64,000 nucleotides of DNA from Thereva unica (lineage: Eukaryota; Arthropoda; Insecta; Diptera; Therevidae). Under the pieces are notes generated by a model, which was not told where the DNA came from, searched no databases, and saw only the letters and a program-made list of their open reading frames with translations. Shown here piece by piece: positions 47,916-57,689 of the stretch (the first letter of the stretch is position 1; each line of letters begins with the position of its first letter). The DNA lies in contig OX465283.1 of assembly GCA_949987705.1 (NCBI GenBank), forward strand, positions 132,148,101 to 132,212,100, written 5' to 3'. A program made the translations under genes and the position numbers.

Positions 47916-50900
47916 TTCTTCTTCTTTAACGGCTCTACAACCGGAATCCGGTCCTGGCCTCGCGCAACTGTTCTCTCCACCGGTCCCGATTCTGAGCCGA
48001 TGTCATCCAGTTTGGCATCCCTAAACTCTGAGCGTCCTGGTCCACGCCATCCTTCCAGCGAAGGTTGGGCCTCCCTCGCTGTCGCACCCCATAGGTCTTA
48101 CCGCCGAGAACTTTCCGAGCAGGCTCATCTTCACTCATGCGAGCTAGATGCCCTGCCCACCGGAGCCTACCGAGCTTTATTTTCTTCACAACATCTATGT
48201 CGCGATAGCGCTCGTAGATCTCGTCATTGTAGAGTCTCCGGAATCGTCCTTCCTCACATACGGGGCCAACAATCCTCCGAAGTATTTTCCTCTCAAACAC
48301 GCCCAAGAGGTTTGAGTGCTTTTTGCTAAGCACCCACGTTTCGGATGCATATGTGAGAACGGGTAAGACCATCGTCTTATATAGTAAAAGTTTAGACGTT
48401 ATGGTTAGATATTTGGATTTGAAGAGCCTTGACAGACTATAGTAGGCTTTGTTGGCTTTTAGCAGTCGTGCGCGTATTTCTGGTTCCATGCTATTGTCGG
48501 CTGCTACTATTGACCCAAGGTAGGTAAATGATTTTACCACGTCAAACTCGTGTTCCGCTACCTTGATTGTGGGACCAATGTTAGGTGTTCTTCCAGACGA
48601 GGCCACCATGTACTTTGTTTTGCTTTCGTTAATGTGCAGTCCCAGATTTCCTGCCGCTTGCTCAATCTGAGTGAAAGCTTCTTGTACAGCTGTTGTTGTT
48701 CTTCCAATGATGTCAATGTCGTCTGCGTAAGCCAGTAATTGGGTGGACTTGTGGAGGATTGTACCCCTAGATGTCACGCCCGAATCTCGGATCACTTTCT
48801 CCAACGCCAGGTTGAAAAGGAGGCAGGCCAGACCGTCCCCTTGTCGGAGTCCATTATAGATGTTGATTGGTCTGGACAGTGTTCCGGATACCTTTACTTG
48901 GCTTGACACATTGATCATGGTCAACCTACATAGTCTTGTCAGTTTGTTGGGGATGCCGAATTCTCTCATGGCTTTGTAGAGTTCTACCCTGGCTATGCTA
49001 TCATAGGCGGCTTTAAAGTCTATGAAGAGGTGTTGAATTGAGTTTTGAAACTCTAGACATTTTTCCATAGCCTGCCTCAAGGTGAAAATCTGATCAGTCG
49101 TTGATTTGCCTGGGCTGAAGCCACACTGGTAATGGCCTATGATGTTTCTGGCGTATGGGGCCATCCTGTTTTGTAGGATAGCGGAGAATATCTTATACAC
49201 GGTACTCAACAACGTTATACCGCGATAATTAGTGCACGCTGTGATATCTCCTTTTTTGTGTACCGGACAGAGGATGCCTTTTCTCCAGTCTTCTGGCATC
49301 ACTTCCTGCTCCCATACTTGCACAATTAATTCATGAATCGCTTGGTGTAATGTAGGCCCTCCATATTTAACCAGCTCCGCTGCGATGCCGTCTGTACCCG
49401 AGGCCTTGTTGTTTTTGAGCCGGCTGATGGCTCTGCTAACTTCTTCTATGCTTGGTGGCGGCAGCATAGCATTGTCATCAGATATTGGTGGAGCCTCCGA
49501 ATCCTCAGTTAGCTCGCCATTTAGCAATTCATGAAAGTGCTCTTCCCATCGCTCCAAGATGCCTTTAGGATCGGTGATCAGATTACCTTCTTTGTCCTTG
49601 CAGTATGTGCAACGTGGTGTGAATTGCGTCATACTGCGGACTCTTTGGTAGAACTCCCGCGCCTGGTGCGGCCGTCGTTCTCTGTACTGTTCTAGCTCAC
49701 AGACGAGATTTTTTTCCCAGGCTTCCTTTTTCCGTCTGTGAATTCTCTTTTCTTCTTTTCTGAGCTCTTTATAGTTCTCTTCGCGTGCCCGTGTTCTCTG
49801 AGACTGCTGCATGGCTCGGTACGCAGCATTCTTACGTTCAGTTGCCAGCTTGCATTCATTATCGAACCAGTCGTTCCGATCTTTACGACTTCTGCCTAAG
49901 ATGGAATCAGCAGTACTAATGACAGTATTTTTAAGGCGGGTCCAGTTCTCTTCAACGCCCGGCATCTCATCCCCAGGACTTAGGGCGAGTTCTAATGCAT
50001 GACCGTAGCTGTTTCTGGCCATTTCATTGCGTAGTGCAGCTGTGTTGATTCGAGCCTGATCAGCGGATACAAAGCTTTTCAGCGTTGTAATGCGCTCTCG
50101 GAGCACCATACCAACAAGATAGTGATCCGAGTCGAAGTTGGCACCTCGGTACGTTCGTACCGTCATCAGACCCGAAAGGTGGCGGCGGTCTATCAACACA
50201 TGATCTATTTGGTTGCGAGTGGCTCCATCAGGAGATACCCAGGTGGCTTTATGGATATCTTTACGCGCAAATCTAGTACTTGCAACGACCAAGTTCTTAC
50301 TTGCTGCCATCTCTACAACTCGCTGTCCATTGTCATTAGTGTTTTCATGCAAGCTGTGGTTGCCGACATATTGCCTGTATATGGGCTCCCGGCCTACTTT
50401 GGCGTTCAGATCTCCCAGTATGATTTTTACATCATACCTGGGGCAGGCATTAAGTTCCCGTTCAACTAATTCGAAGAATTCTTCTTTATCATCATCCGGG
50501 GACTCTTCTGTAGGTGCGTGAACGTTTATGAGGCTGATGTTCTTAAATTTACCTCGCACACGAAGGGAGCATAGCCTTTCGTTTATTGCTTTAAAGCCGA
50601 TAATGGTAGGCTTCATTCTTTTGCTAACCATAAAACCTACTCCTAGAACATGGTGTTTTGTATGACAGCTGTGATATACGTCATACTCAGGTTTTTGCAG
50701 AACACCATTCCCTGTCCACCTCATCTCCTGAATGGCGGTAATGTCAGCTTTATACTTTGACAGGGTATCGGCTAGATGTTTTGAAGCTCGAGTTCTGTAC
50801 AGAGTTCGAACGTTCCATGAAAAAATTCGTAAATCGTTTTGCCTTTTTCGTTGCCGTGGTCGTCGTCGTTTATTCCAGTATCCGAGGCATGTTGCTCGTT

Positions 50901-51117
50901 CCGTAATAATTGTTTTTTACGGGTGAGGTTATTAGCCTCACGCCAACCTTACTTGGAAGGGACTAGCCCGATCATATTAGCCTATCCTCTCTCATAGAAT
51001 AGTTACCAGTGGCCACCGCTAGGAGGTTATGATCGCACTTCCATCAGTCCGAAATAGTTACGGCACGTGCATGTTATGCTACATGTTATTCCCCCTATTC
51101 CGCTGATGACTGACCAC
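47916..51117 (-). mobile_element. near full-length RTE-type non-LTR retrotransposon
   Basis: About 3.2 kb, the usual RTE length. It has a roughly 200-bp 5' leader, one long endonuclease-RT frame, a 3' UTR of only about 20 bases and a short AAG-repeat tail (TTC repeats at 47914-47925 on the plus strand), all hallmarks of RTE-type elements. The 9-mer CAGAATTTC occurs at 47907-47915 and 51118-51126, exactly at the two ends, and is a candidate target-site duplication. The leader contains short upstream ATG frames only. Both ends and the frame are preserved, so insertion is recent compared with every other LINE in the window. Confidence 0.85.
47935..50916 (-). CDS. RTE-type endonuclease-reverse transcriptase ORF
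   Basis: Encodes the protein that nicks target DNA and copies the element RNA. The first ATG is at 50724, but the frame is open without ATG up to 50916. This upstream stretch supplies the start of the endonuclease, including FSWNVRTLYRTR (catalytic Asn) and ITAIQEMRW (catalytic Glu). Counted from the Met at 50724 (929 residues): GDLNAKVG about 104-111, QIDHVL about 172-177, SDH 199-201 (endonuclease); FIDFKAAYDS 567-576 (RT motif A), GLRQGDGLACLLFN 625-638 (motif B), YADD 666-669 (catalytic), then LLYKTMVLPVLTYASETW and LRWAGHLARM in the C-terminal part. No stop or frameshift was seen. Real translation must begin upstream of the first ATG, by a non-AUG start or coupling. Plus-strand frames here are shadows. 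Confidence 0.9.
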   Translation of the reverse strand, partial: KTIITERATCLGYWNKRRRPRQRKRQNDLRIFSWNVRTLYRTRASKHLADTLSKYKADITAIQEMRWTGNGVLQKPEYDVYHSCHTKHHVLGVGFMVSKRMKPTIIGFKAINERLCSLRVRGKFKNISLINVHAPTEESPDDDKEEFFELVERELNACPRYDVKIILGDLNAKVGREPIYRQYVGNHSLHENTNDNGQRVVEMAASKNLVVASTRFARKDIHKATWVSPDGATRNQIDHVLIDRRHLSGLMTVRTYRGANFDSDHYLVGMVLRERITTLKSFVSADQARINTAALRNEMARNSYGHALELALSPGDEMPGVEENWTRLKNTVISTADSILGRSRKDRNDWFDNECKLATERKNAAYRAMQQSQRTRAREENYKELRKEEKRIHRRKKEAWEKNLVCELEQYRERRPHQAREFYQRVRSMTQFTPRCTYCKDKEGNLITDPKGILERWEEHFHELLNGELTEDSEAPPISDDNAMLPPPSIEEVSRAISRLKNNKASGTDGIAAELVKYGGPTLHQAIHELIVQVWEQEVMPEDWRKGILCPVHKKGDITACTNYRGITLLSTVYKIFSAILQNRMAPYARNIIGHYQCGFSPGKSTTDQIFTLRQAMEKCLEFQNSIQHLFIDFKAAYDSIARVELYKAMREFGIPNKLTRLCRLTMINVSSQVKVSGTLSRPINIYNGLRQGDGLACLLFNLALEKVIRDSGVTSRGTILHKSTQLLAYADDIDIIGRTTTAVQEAFTQIEQAAGNLGLHINESKTKYMVASSGRTPNIGPTIKVAEHEFDVVKSFTYLGSIVAADNSMEPEIRARLLKANKAYYSLSRLFKSKYLTITSKLLLYKTMVLPVLTYASETWVLSKKHSNLLGVFERKILRRIVGPVCEEGRFRRLYNDEIYERYRDIDVVKKIKLGRLRWAGHLARMSEDEPARKVLGGKTYGVRQRGRPNLRWKDGVDQDAQSLGMPNWMTSAQNRDRWREQLREARTGFRL

Positions 51118-51397
51118 CAGAATTTCAGAATTTAGAAAGTGAAAAAGAAAAAAATCAGGCTGTGATAATTTTAACAGTTTTTTATGCCTAATTTTGAATT
51201 CCTTTATCAGAATTAAAAAAAATTGCACAGGGCCACCGTGAGAAGCTACTCATTCAAACAAACAAAGAAAAAAGCAAAACAGTTATTGCGAAACAAAGTT
51301 ACAAGTGAACAGGACCAAAAAAACATACCTACACATCAAATTGATAACCTACTCTTGATTTGAAGTCGGTTAAAAAACTAAGTGACATATGTATACT

Positions 51398-51658
51398 ACG
51401 TAAACATGATGAGTTGAATAGTTGAGTTGAAATTGAGTTGAATTTTCCACTGCAAATCACAAACAAAACACAGAGATGCTACTGTCAACTAAATTCAACT
51501 AAATTCAACTACTCAACTACTGAACTCGCGTCTGTATGATCAATTTCAACTCAGGTAGCAGAGCTGAGTCGAGTTCAGTCGACCCTAATTCAACTCGAGT
51601 CGCGTCTATAAGAAGTTGGACTCGGGTTCAGCTTGAGTCGAACTCACCATGTATACGT
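51398..51658. repeat. 261-bp MITE
   Basis: ACGTAAACATGATGAGTTGA at the left and its imperfect mirror at the right (about 18 of 21) define the ends. ACT lies directly outside both (51395-51397 and 51659-51661). The interior is built of AGTTGAA/TTCAACT units in both orientations and can fold extensively. Confidence 0.6.
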
Positions 51659-51661
51659 ACT

Positions 51662-53550
51662 AATAGTCGCATTAAGTAGACTTTTCTAAGTTTCAGTTTA
51701 ACTTAAAAGATATAGGATTGGCGTGTAGACAAGTCAGGATTGCTACATTTCCATGATGTCAGTTCGTCGGTTTTGTCGCTGATCTCAATAAGTTTGGGCA
51801 ATATAATACAATTGTACCTGTTACATACATCAAAACGAGAATGTAAGATGGGAATATTGCAACTGATATCTGTAAAGATGTATAAGAAATACATTAGATT
51901 ATGCAAGAAAATATTGAATGCTTACATTTCCAGTTAATTACACTAAACAAAACACTGTTTTTATTTATTACTGTCGATAAAAAAATATCTAAGCAAAATC
52001 ACAAAAAATAATTTTAAATCCTAAAAGTTCACCCATAATATATATAACGAATTGGTTAACCCCAGATTTTAGACGATTTGAACAGATTAAACCTTTTTCA
52101 AATCAAATTTCAAACGTATCCTAAATGAGTTTGCTCCTGGCCCGTATATCACAAAAAGCTATCATTCAATAAATTAATAAAAGCCTCCTCACCAAATTCC
52201 CTCTAGGATCAATCATTTTCAGTTCAGTTCGTTGATGTTACCCCCAAGGCATATTCCATCATCCAGAAGAAGCGCCATAGTTATTAGAAAAAAAGGAGGA
52301 ATCCGAAAGAAAAAGAAAGACTGCAGTATTTTTTTCCAACTAGGGGAAGACTAATGGAGGCTAATTTAAATTAAATCCTCGTTACTTCCACATTTCAGTG
52401 TAATCTCGTACGAAAAGCTAACTAGCATGGTGGATGGGTAGATGAAGTCAAACGTCGTAACATCTATCATCACTTATTCCATTTGTTTTCGTTCAGAGCT
52501 GGTGCAGAAACACACGGAACCTTGGCATCGTGTTAATTTCCAGAATCCTACTTGGTATTCCCAGAGTTAATCTACCCTAAAGTCTATTTTTTGCTATGGC
52601 AGTTGGAATGATTTTGTCTTTAAGGATGTACCACCAGTCATCATCATCATTTTTATTAGGAGCCTGAACTTTATTTTCATTCCGCCTCTAAAGGCCCCAT
52701 AGACCTTACCATCGTGTGTCCTTTTTGCTGGGGTGTCTTTCCAGAGATTCTGCTATCAGAACTGAATGTGATGGGAATTTTAATTTCAATGCCAGAAAAG
52801 CTATATCTAACGGATAGTAAAAAAAGGTAGAAATCCTTAGATCCTTAGCACAGAACTGAAGATGACTATAGGCATGGGGCGGGCCATGAAGGGATGAAAT
52901 TAAAATCCGGTTCCAGATTCCAAGTCAAGGAGAACAAGGTGAAGGTATCACCATAGCAAATAGGAAAAAGTTTTCATCCCTTAATGGCGTATTGAGAAAC
53001 AACGAGTAAGACGTGACAGCATTTGACTTATTGCCAACTTCGATAAAACTCCTCATTTTGCTGGAACGGCTTTCTAGTACCACTGCGGAAACTTTCCGGC
53101 CCTATGGAGGTTGTTTTGATATTAAAGCCAAGGATGGGAATGCAGGGGAATATGAAGTGCTAACATATTGAGTGAAACGAAAATCCCATAACATTGGAGG
53201 GGTTGGTAAAAGTTTGGCTTATGCTAATCCAAAGTTTGAATTATTTGACGAGGGTAGTTTCTCATTTTAGATATGATAAAATTTCTATATTAGGGTGGAT
53301 GGTGTTAAATATGTGAAAAATGATTAAGCAAGAAAATATTGTTGATATGTTTTTGTAATGTTAATCATCCTTTTTCAATTAAGAGCGGCTTAAGGGGCGT
53401 GATGATATTAGATTTTCATATAACATATTACAGTACGTGTTTACAAATTCTTTGTGTTTTTTTTTTGCCTTATCCACCGGTCTAATATTAATTATGATTC
53501 CATTATTCCTACCAACACATTGATAATTATTTCTTAAATATAGAGAGGGT
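51662..53550. other. unassigned spacer
   Basis: No recognised gene, repeat end or RNA. Overlapping short frames at 51703-51937 are antisense to each other and have no motifs. Confidence 0.35.
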
Positions 53551-53554
53551 GTTA

Positions 53555-53790
53555 CAGTGAACCGCTTGTGAGAGATATCGATATTGGCCTCTGGGCCAAG
53601 GAAATGTCCCTCTGTGCTTTTGCAGATATTAAAAGGGCGCTAGACAACCTTACTTCGAAGCGATTAATCAAAAACATTGAACTCCCTCTCTTCACTAGGA
53701 GTAGATTAATAACTGCTGATGTGAATGGCGAATAGGTTACGATTATGGCTAGAAGAGTCCTCATTGAGTAGTCCTATCACCGCTTCTATG
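53555..53790 (+). pseudogene. RT fragment of R1/LOA-like LINE
   Basis: Plus-strand translation gives MSLCAFADIKRALDNLTSKR, the RT motif A region (normally F-DI-GAFDNV) with the catalytic aspartate retained, followed by a worn segment. It is only about 80 codons and is joined tail to tail with a minus-strand RNase H relic. Confidence 0.55.
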
Positions 53791-54258
53791 GCCAATGGTA
53801 GATTACCTTCAAAGCACAGGCATATCGTCAAAGCGATAAGCGGCTGTTACGATTAAGTTCTCATCAGTGCATGCCTGTTTAACGTACACCTCTGCTTGAA
53901 TGACAGTTGCTAGGGTGCCTAGGCTTATCGCTCTTCTAAATCTGAAGCTTTCACTCCAGACTCCGGAGCTCACACCGGGCTCTGTTTTGGAGCCATCTGT
54001 GTACCATACTAGTCCCAGCGTTAATTTAGAAAAGGTCCAGATTAGACCTTTGAATAGAGAAGAGAAGGAAGCGCAATTATTTAAAACCAGGGAAGCATTT
54101 TGGTAACACTTATGCACAGCATTCTTTAGTATTTTGTGTCTAACCCGGACAATGGCGGTGTCATATTTAGTCAAAACCCGGGAGGGATTGCGTTTCTCAA
54201 CAATCATCCCGATGAGAACACTACACTTGGCTAAATGTTTGGAGCAAACCCTTCGCAA
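53790..54258 (-). pseudogene. RNase H relic of R1/LOA-like LINE
   Basis: The frame contains LGLVWYTDGSKTEPGVSSGV (first RNase H block with catalytic Asp in TDGSK), AISLGTLATVIQAEVYV (second block with catalytic Glu), then a worn segment where the third catalytic block should be. The preceding 85 residues match the RT-to-RNase H connection loosely. Truncated at both ends. Confidence 0.7.
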
Positions 54259-54261
54259 ACC

Positions 54262-55198
54262 TAAACAAATTTCGCTACGCCTCTGTTCAAGTTAGAGAAT
54301 GTATTTTGTTGTTGTGGTCAAGGTTGTTGTGGTTGTTGTTGTGGAGAAGGAGAATTAGAGAGAAAATTTCGTGAGCTCAAGTGCTTCCCTCGAATCCGTA
54401 TACATGTACGCTATGTTCGGTTCCTTATCTTCTCTATTCAAAGGGTTAGACTATGTTGTATGGGCACGGAAGGTTGCTCAAATTTTCAGATCGAAAGAAC
54501 TTGATACCATCGGTTTTGATGCCATCGGCTATGCAGATGGTCTTACCAGAGAGCAATAATAACAAGAGTGATTAGGTGGAGCTCAAGGACAAGTAAAAGA
54601 GTTAAACATATGAAAGAAGAAATACGCAATAACATTAAGGGAAACTTCCAAAAAAATATTAACAAACGCGCGATGCAGATACATTCCATGCAAAAAGCAC
54701 AAAAGTATGAACGAAACAGAAATTTTCTTTGATTCCCCTTCCTATTGCAATGTTTACATTCAATTAGAACAGAGCACGTGTCGGTATAGAATTTGAGTAT
54801 GTATGCGTAAAAATTTCGTGTTGATACAGCATTCGCGTTACTTGATTACACTTGTATTGTCCCTTGTTGTCCATTCGTACTTCTCCTTCATTTTTTATCT
54901 TTCTTTCACAGACATTGCGTGTAGTATGAAAGTAATGCTGCCTCCTTTTACTTCTATGATATTTTGACTTTTTCACTCGCATTGAAATTTTTATCAGCTG
55001 ATCTCAAGGACAATGAAACATTTTTAAAAATTTGTTCTAGCTCATCACTCTTATTATTATTGCTCGCTGGTCTTACCATCATCGCTTCACGAAAATTTGA
55101 CTTGACCAGAACTGTATTCCGAGAAGACGGTATACCACGAAGGGTCTTTCAATCAACTCAAATAAGGCAAATCTTGGACCCTAAAGCCTATTTGTAAC
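54262..55198. other. spacer with GTTGTGGTT microsatellite
   Basis: A short GTTGT/GTGGTT-rich microsatellite lies at 54307-54343. The remainder shows no recognised coding or repeat ends. Confidence 0.35.
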
Positions 55199-55204
55199 TA
55201 CAAC

Positions 55205-55490
55205 AGTTGAGTACTCAGACTCAGTCAAATATCTGGGAGCAATGTTGGGCACGATACTAAACAGGTAATGCTCAATTGGACTACGCCATCAGTAAAGCTT
55301 CTAGGACCATAAGGGCCTGTAAAAGGTGTTCTGGTAAGACACCACAAATGCTGTACTGGATGTACATCACGATCCTTAAACCTGTTGTCACTAATGCCGC
55401 TACAGTCCGGTGGCCCTAGTTTAAACAGGCGAATGCGATCTACGGCTTGCCTCTCCATTACTGGAGCTAAGTGGAACTGTCCCGTAGGCC
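55205..55490 (+). pseudogene. RT thumb fragment of R1/LOA-like LINE
   Basis: Plus-strand blocks DSVKYLGAMLGT, AISKASRTIRACKRCSGK and TPQMLYWMYITILKPVVTNA correspond to the post-YADD region of R1/LOA-like RT, where a conserved K-YLGV-LD is followed by W-Y--I-RP-L-Y---VWW. A frameshift lies near 55262. No catalytic part is present. Confidence 0.6.
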
Positions 55491-55644
55491 AATTATTCCG
55501 GATTTCTCTGAGTTGAAAGAACAGGAGCCTACCCCAGATTGCAATTCACTCTCTATTTTCCAGACTGAATTAGATGCCAATGGTCAACCTTGAAAAAGAT
55601 TTAAAAGGTGATAACATTAAAATCAACAGTACAGCTGCCCTCAA

Positions 55645-56640
55645 GTTACTTTCAACGCAGAAATGTAGGAAGGGCTTTTAGAGTATAGAGCCTTATTTAA
55701 GACCACTAAAGCCATGACATCAATAAAACAAAAGAGGTCACAACCTACCAAGGAATTTTGCACATTCGACACATGATCTGATCTTTGCATGTGAAAAATA
55801 TAGCTGGAGATCATCAGCATACAGGTGAAAGGAGCAGCGATGGAGGTCATTACTATACAATGAGAAAAAGAGACGGTCAAGAATTGAGCCTTGTGGCACT
55901 CCCAAAGGCACGGGGAAGGAAAGAGCATATAGCGCAATTATGAGGAACCCTTTGAAGCTTATTGGTAAGAAGGTAAGAGGTAAGCCGAGTAGCAGAAAAA
56001 GTAAAGGGTTAGAGTTAACTAAGTGTGGAAAGTGTGTACAACTGAGTGTACCACAGAATCGAAAGCCTTGGAAAAATCAAGAAGGACCAATATCGCAATC
56101 ACCCTGGTCGTGCGCAGAATGCAGATCAGTAGTCACCTTTAATACAGTAATCTCACAGCTATGGGATTTATATCGCTCTTTTCTTCTATCCCGAACCCCT
56201 TGGAATTTCGGGACAAACTAAAGTGCTCTGAACTCGGGGGAGCGAAACCTTTCCAATGATGCCCCATTCATCCAGATCCGAGCACTTTCGAAAAATTACC
56301 CAAAAATATCCAAAGGGGTAACCCCTTTGAAAATTTCCTGTTTTGGGCAATTTCTGGAGTGGCTCTTTTTTGAATGGGAAATTGTTAGGGACCTCGCAGG
56401 GAGTCTGGGAATTTAATCCCACCCCGGGCTGACCAGTATTTCCCGAGATAATGGGCATTTCGCACCCTCCTTTGGGAGTTCACAAAAAAGGGCATAACAC
56501 CCAAATTGGAATTTAGAAAGGATGTTATTGGATTCAAGAAATCGGAGATATTTATAATTAGTAAGGTAACTATGAACTAGTTCTGCGATAACGTCTTTAC
56601 ATGAACTCACGCTGAAATATTAAGTCGCAGATTTCATGAG
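55645..56640 (-). pseudogene. Jockey/CR1-like LINE RT relic with insertion
   Basis: From right to left: DVIAELVHSYLTNYKYLRFL with SNNILSKFQFG (RT fingers, 56500-56610), an intervening non-coding stretch, CEITVLKVTTDLHSAHDQGD (continuation), and a motif A region with frameshifts (about 56030-56080). Then VPLGVPQGSILDRLFFSLYS and CSFHLYADDLQLYFSHAKI (motif B and intact YADD, about 55770-55900). The order matches the LINE at 42955-44862, a likely relative. Confidence 0.7.
56180..56505. repeat. probable MITE-like insertion within LINE RT
   Basis: This interval breaks the LINE protein between KFQFG and CEITVLK. It shows imperfect mirrored words near its ends (TGAACTCGGGGGAGCGAAAC at the left against TGAACTCCCAAAGGAGGGTG read from the right). 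Exact ends were not fixed. Confidence 0.4.
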
Positions 56641-57139
56641 AAAACTAAGGACTTGGTGACGATGATCTGCGCCTTCTGTGACTAAGCGAACACAATAGTC
56701 CGGAAGGCAGCGTCATATTTTTGACCTCATTCCTACAAAGCTAATATTTATTATACATAATTTTGATACACTGCAAATTAGAAAAGTGAAATTCTACCGA
56801 GCTTTTAGCGCTGGGTTCAATAATAACAAATGATTGATTATGTAAAAAACAATATATCAATACCTTATTCCTAGAAGACTGAAATTTTGTGTAATGTCTG
56901 AAAGAGGCTAAAAATGAAGCCTAGTGATAGTCTATCATCTTGTAAGCTCTGGTATGAAGGGTTTACCACCCACGCAAAATGTGGTAAAAATTACCTCGAT
57001 TACCTTATTCCTACAAGGCTCAATTTTTTTTTTATAAAATAAAGTAGCTTGTAAAACATCAAAAAAAGACGTATTAGTCAGACATTTGATCACTCACTCA
57101 GAGTGATCAGTCAAGATGTTTTTTGATAGTCCGAAGCTT

Positions 57140-57680
57140 GGGCAGCAAAAATAGGATCTTGTTCTGAAGGGCCCGATACCCTGGAGCACAGAAACGTCTG
57201 TGACAGAATCTCATGGTCCACCTCCACTCCATGTCTTGAATAGAGGACTAGGTTAAGAAACTCACCTAACTTATTGCGAATCAGTCCCATGTCTTAGACA
57301 GGCTCAAGTCCTAATAAAACGCTTGCGTTGTGGCGTTATCACTCTAAATAGGGCGGACGTTAAGCTGTTGGTGGGATATCCGACTGGAGACTAACTTCTG
57401 AGACAGTCTTAGTTGTGGAGATGTTACCGCATCCCATATGATCTTCACAACGTAGGACTGTCTCAGAAGATAGGATGCCAACTCTGCATGGAGGGCAACG
57501 ACACTTTTAAACATCATATCTATGAATGTTTAGCTCTGATCTGGCTAAGAAGAAGAGCGTTCATCAGGGAGCTTCAGAACCCAGCTCAAGTCCGGGATTC
57601 TTCAACTAAAGACCTTCCTATCTTCGTCGTAGGGCTGACGGTCTTTTCTTTTAGAATGGTATGTACACAACAGGCCTAAC
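57140..57680 (+). pseudogene. C-terminal relic of R1/LOA-like LINE
   Basis: The last part (57413-57679) encodes RIPYDLHNVGLSQKIGCQLC and MEGNDTFKHHIYECLALIWL, the C--C-----H----C zinc-finger-like end of R1/LOA-like ORF2, close to the minus-strand copy at 45490-45724. The preceding 250 bases are a worn RNase H region. Confidence 0.65.
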
Positions 57681-57689
57681 TTTACTTCG

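Noticed and set aside
48000..50521. Several plus-strand open frames of 60-115 codons
   Set aside because: They lie antisense to the RTE endonuclease-RT frame and show no domain of their own.
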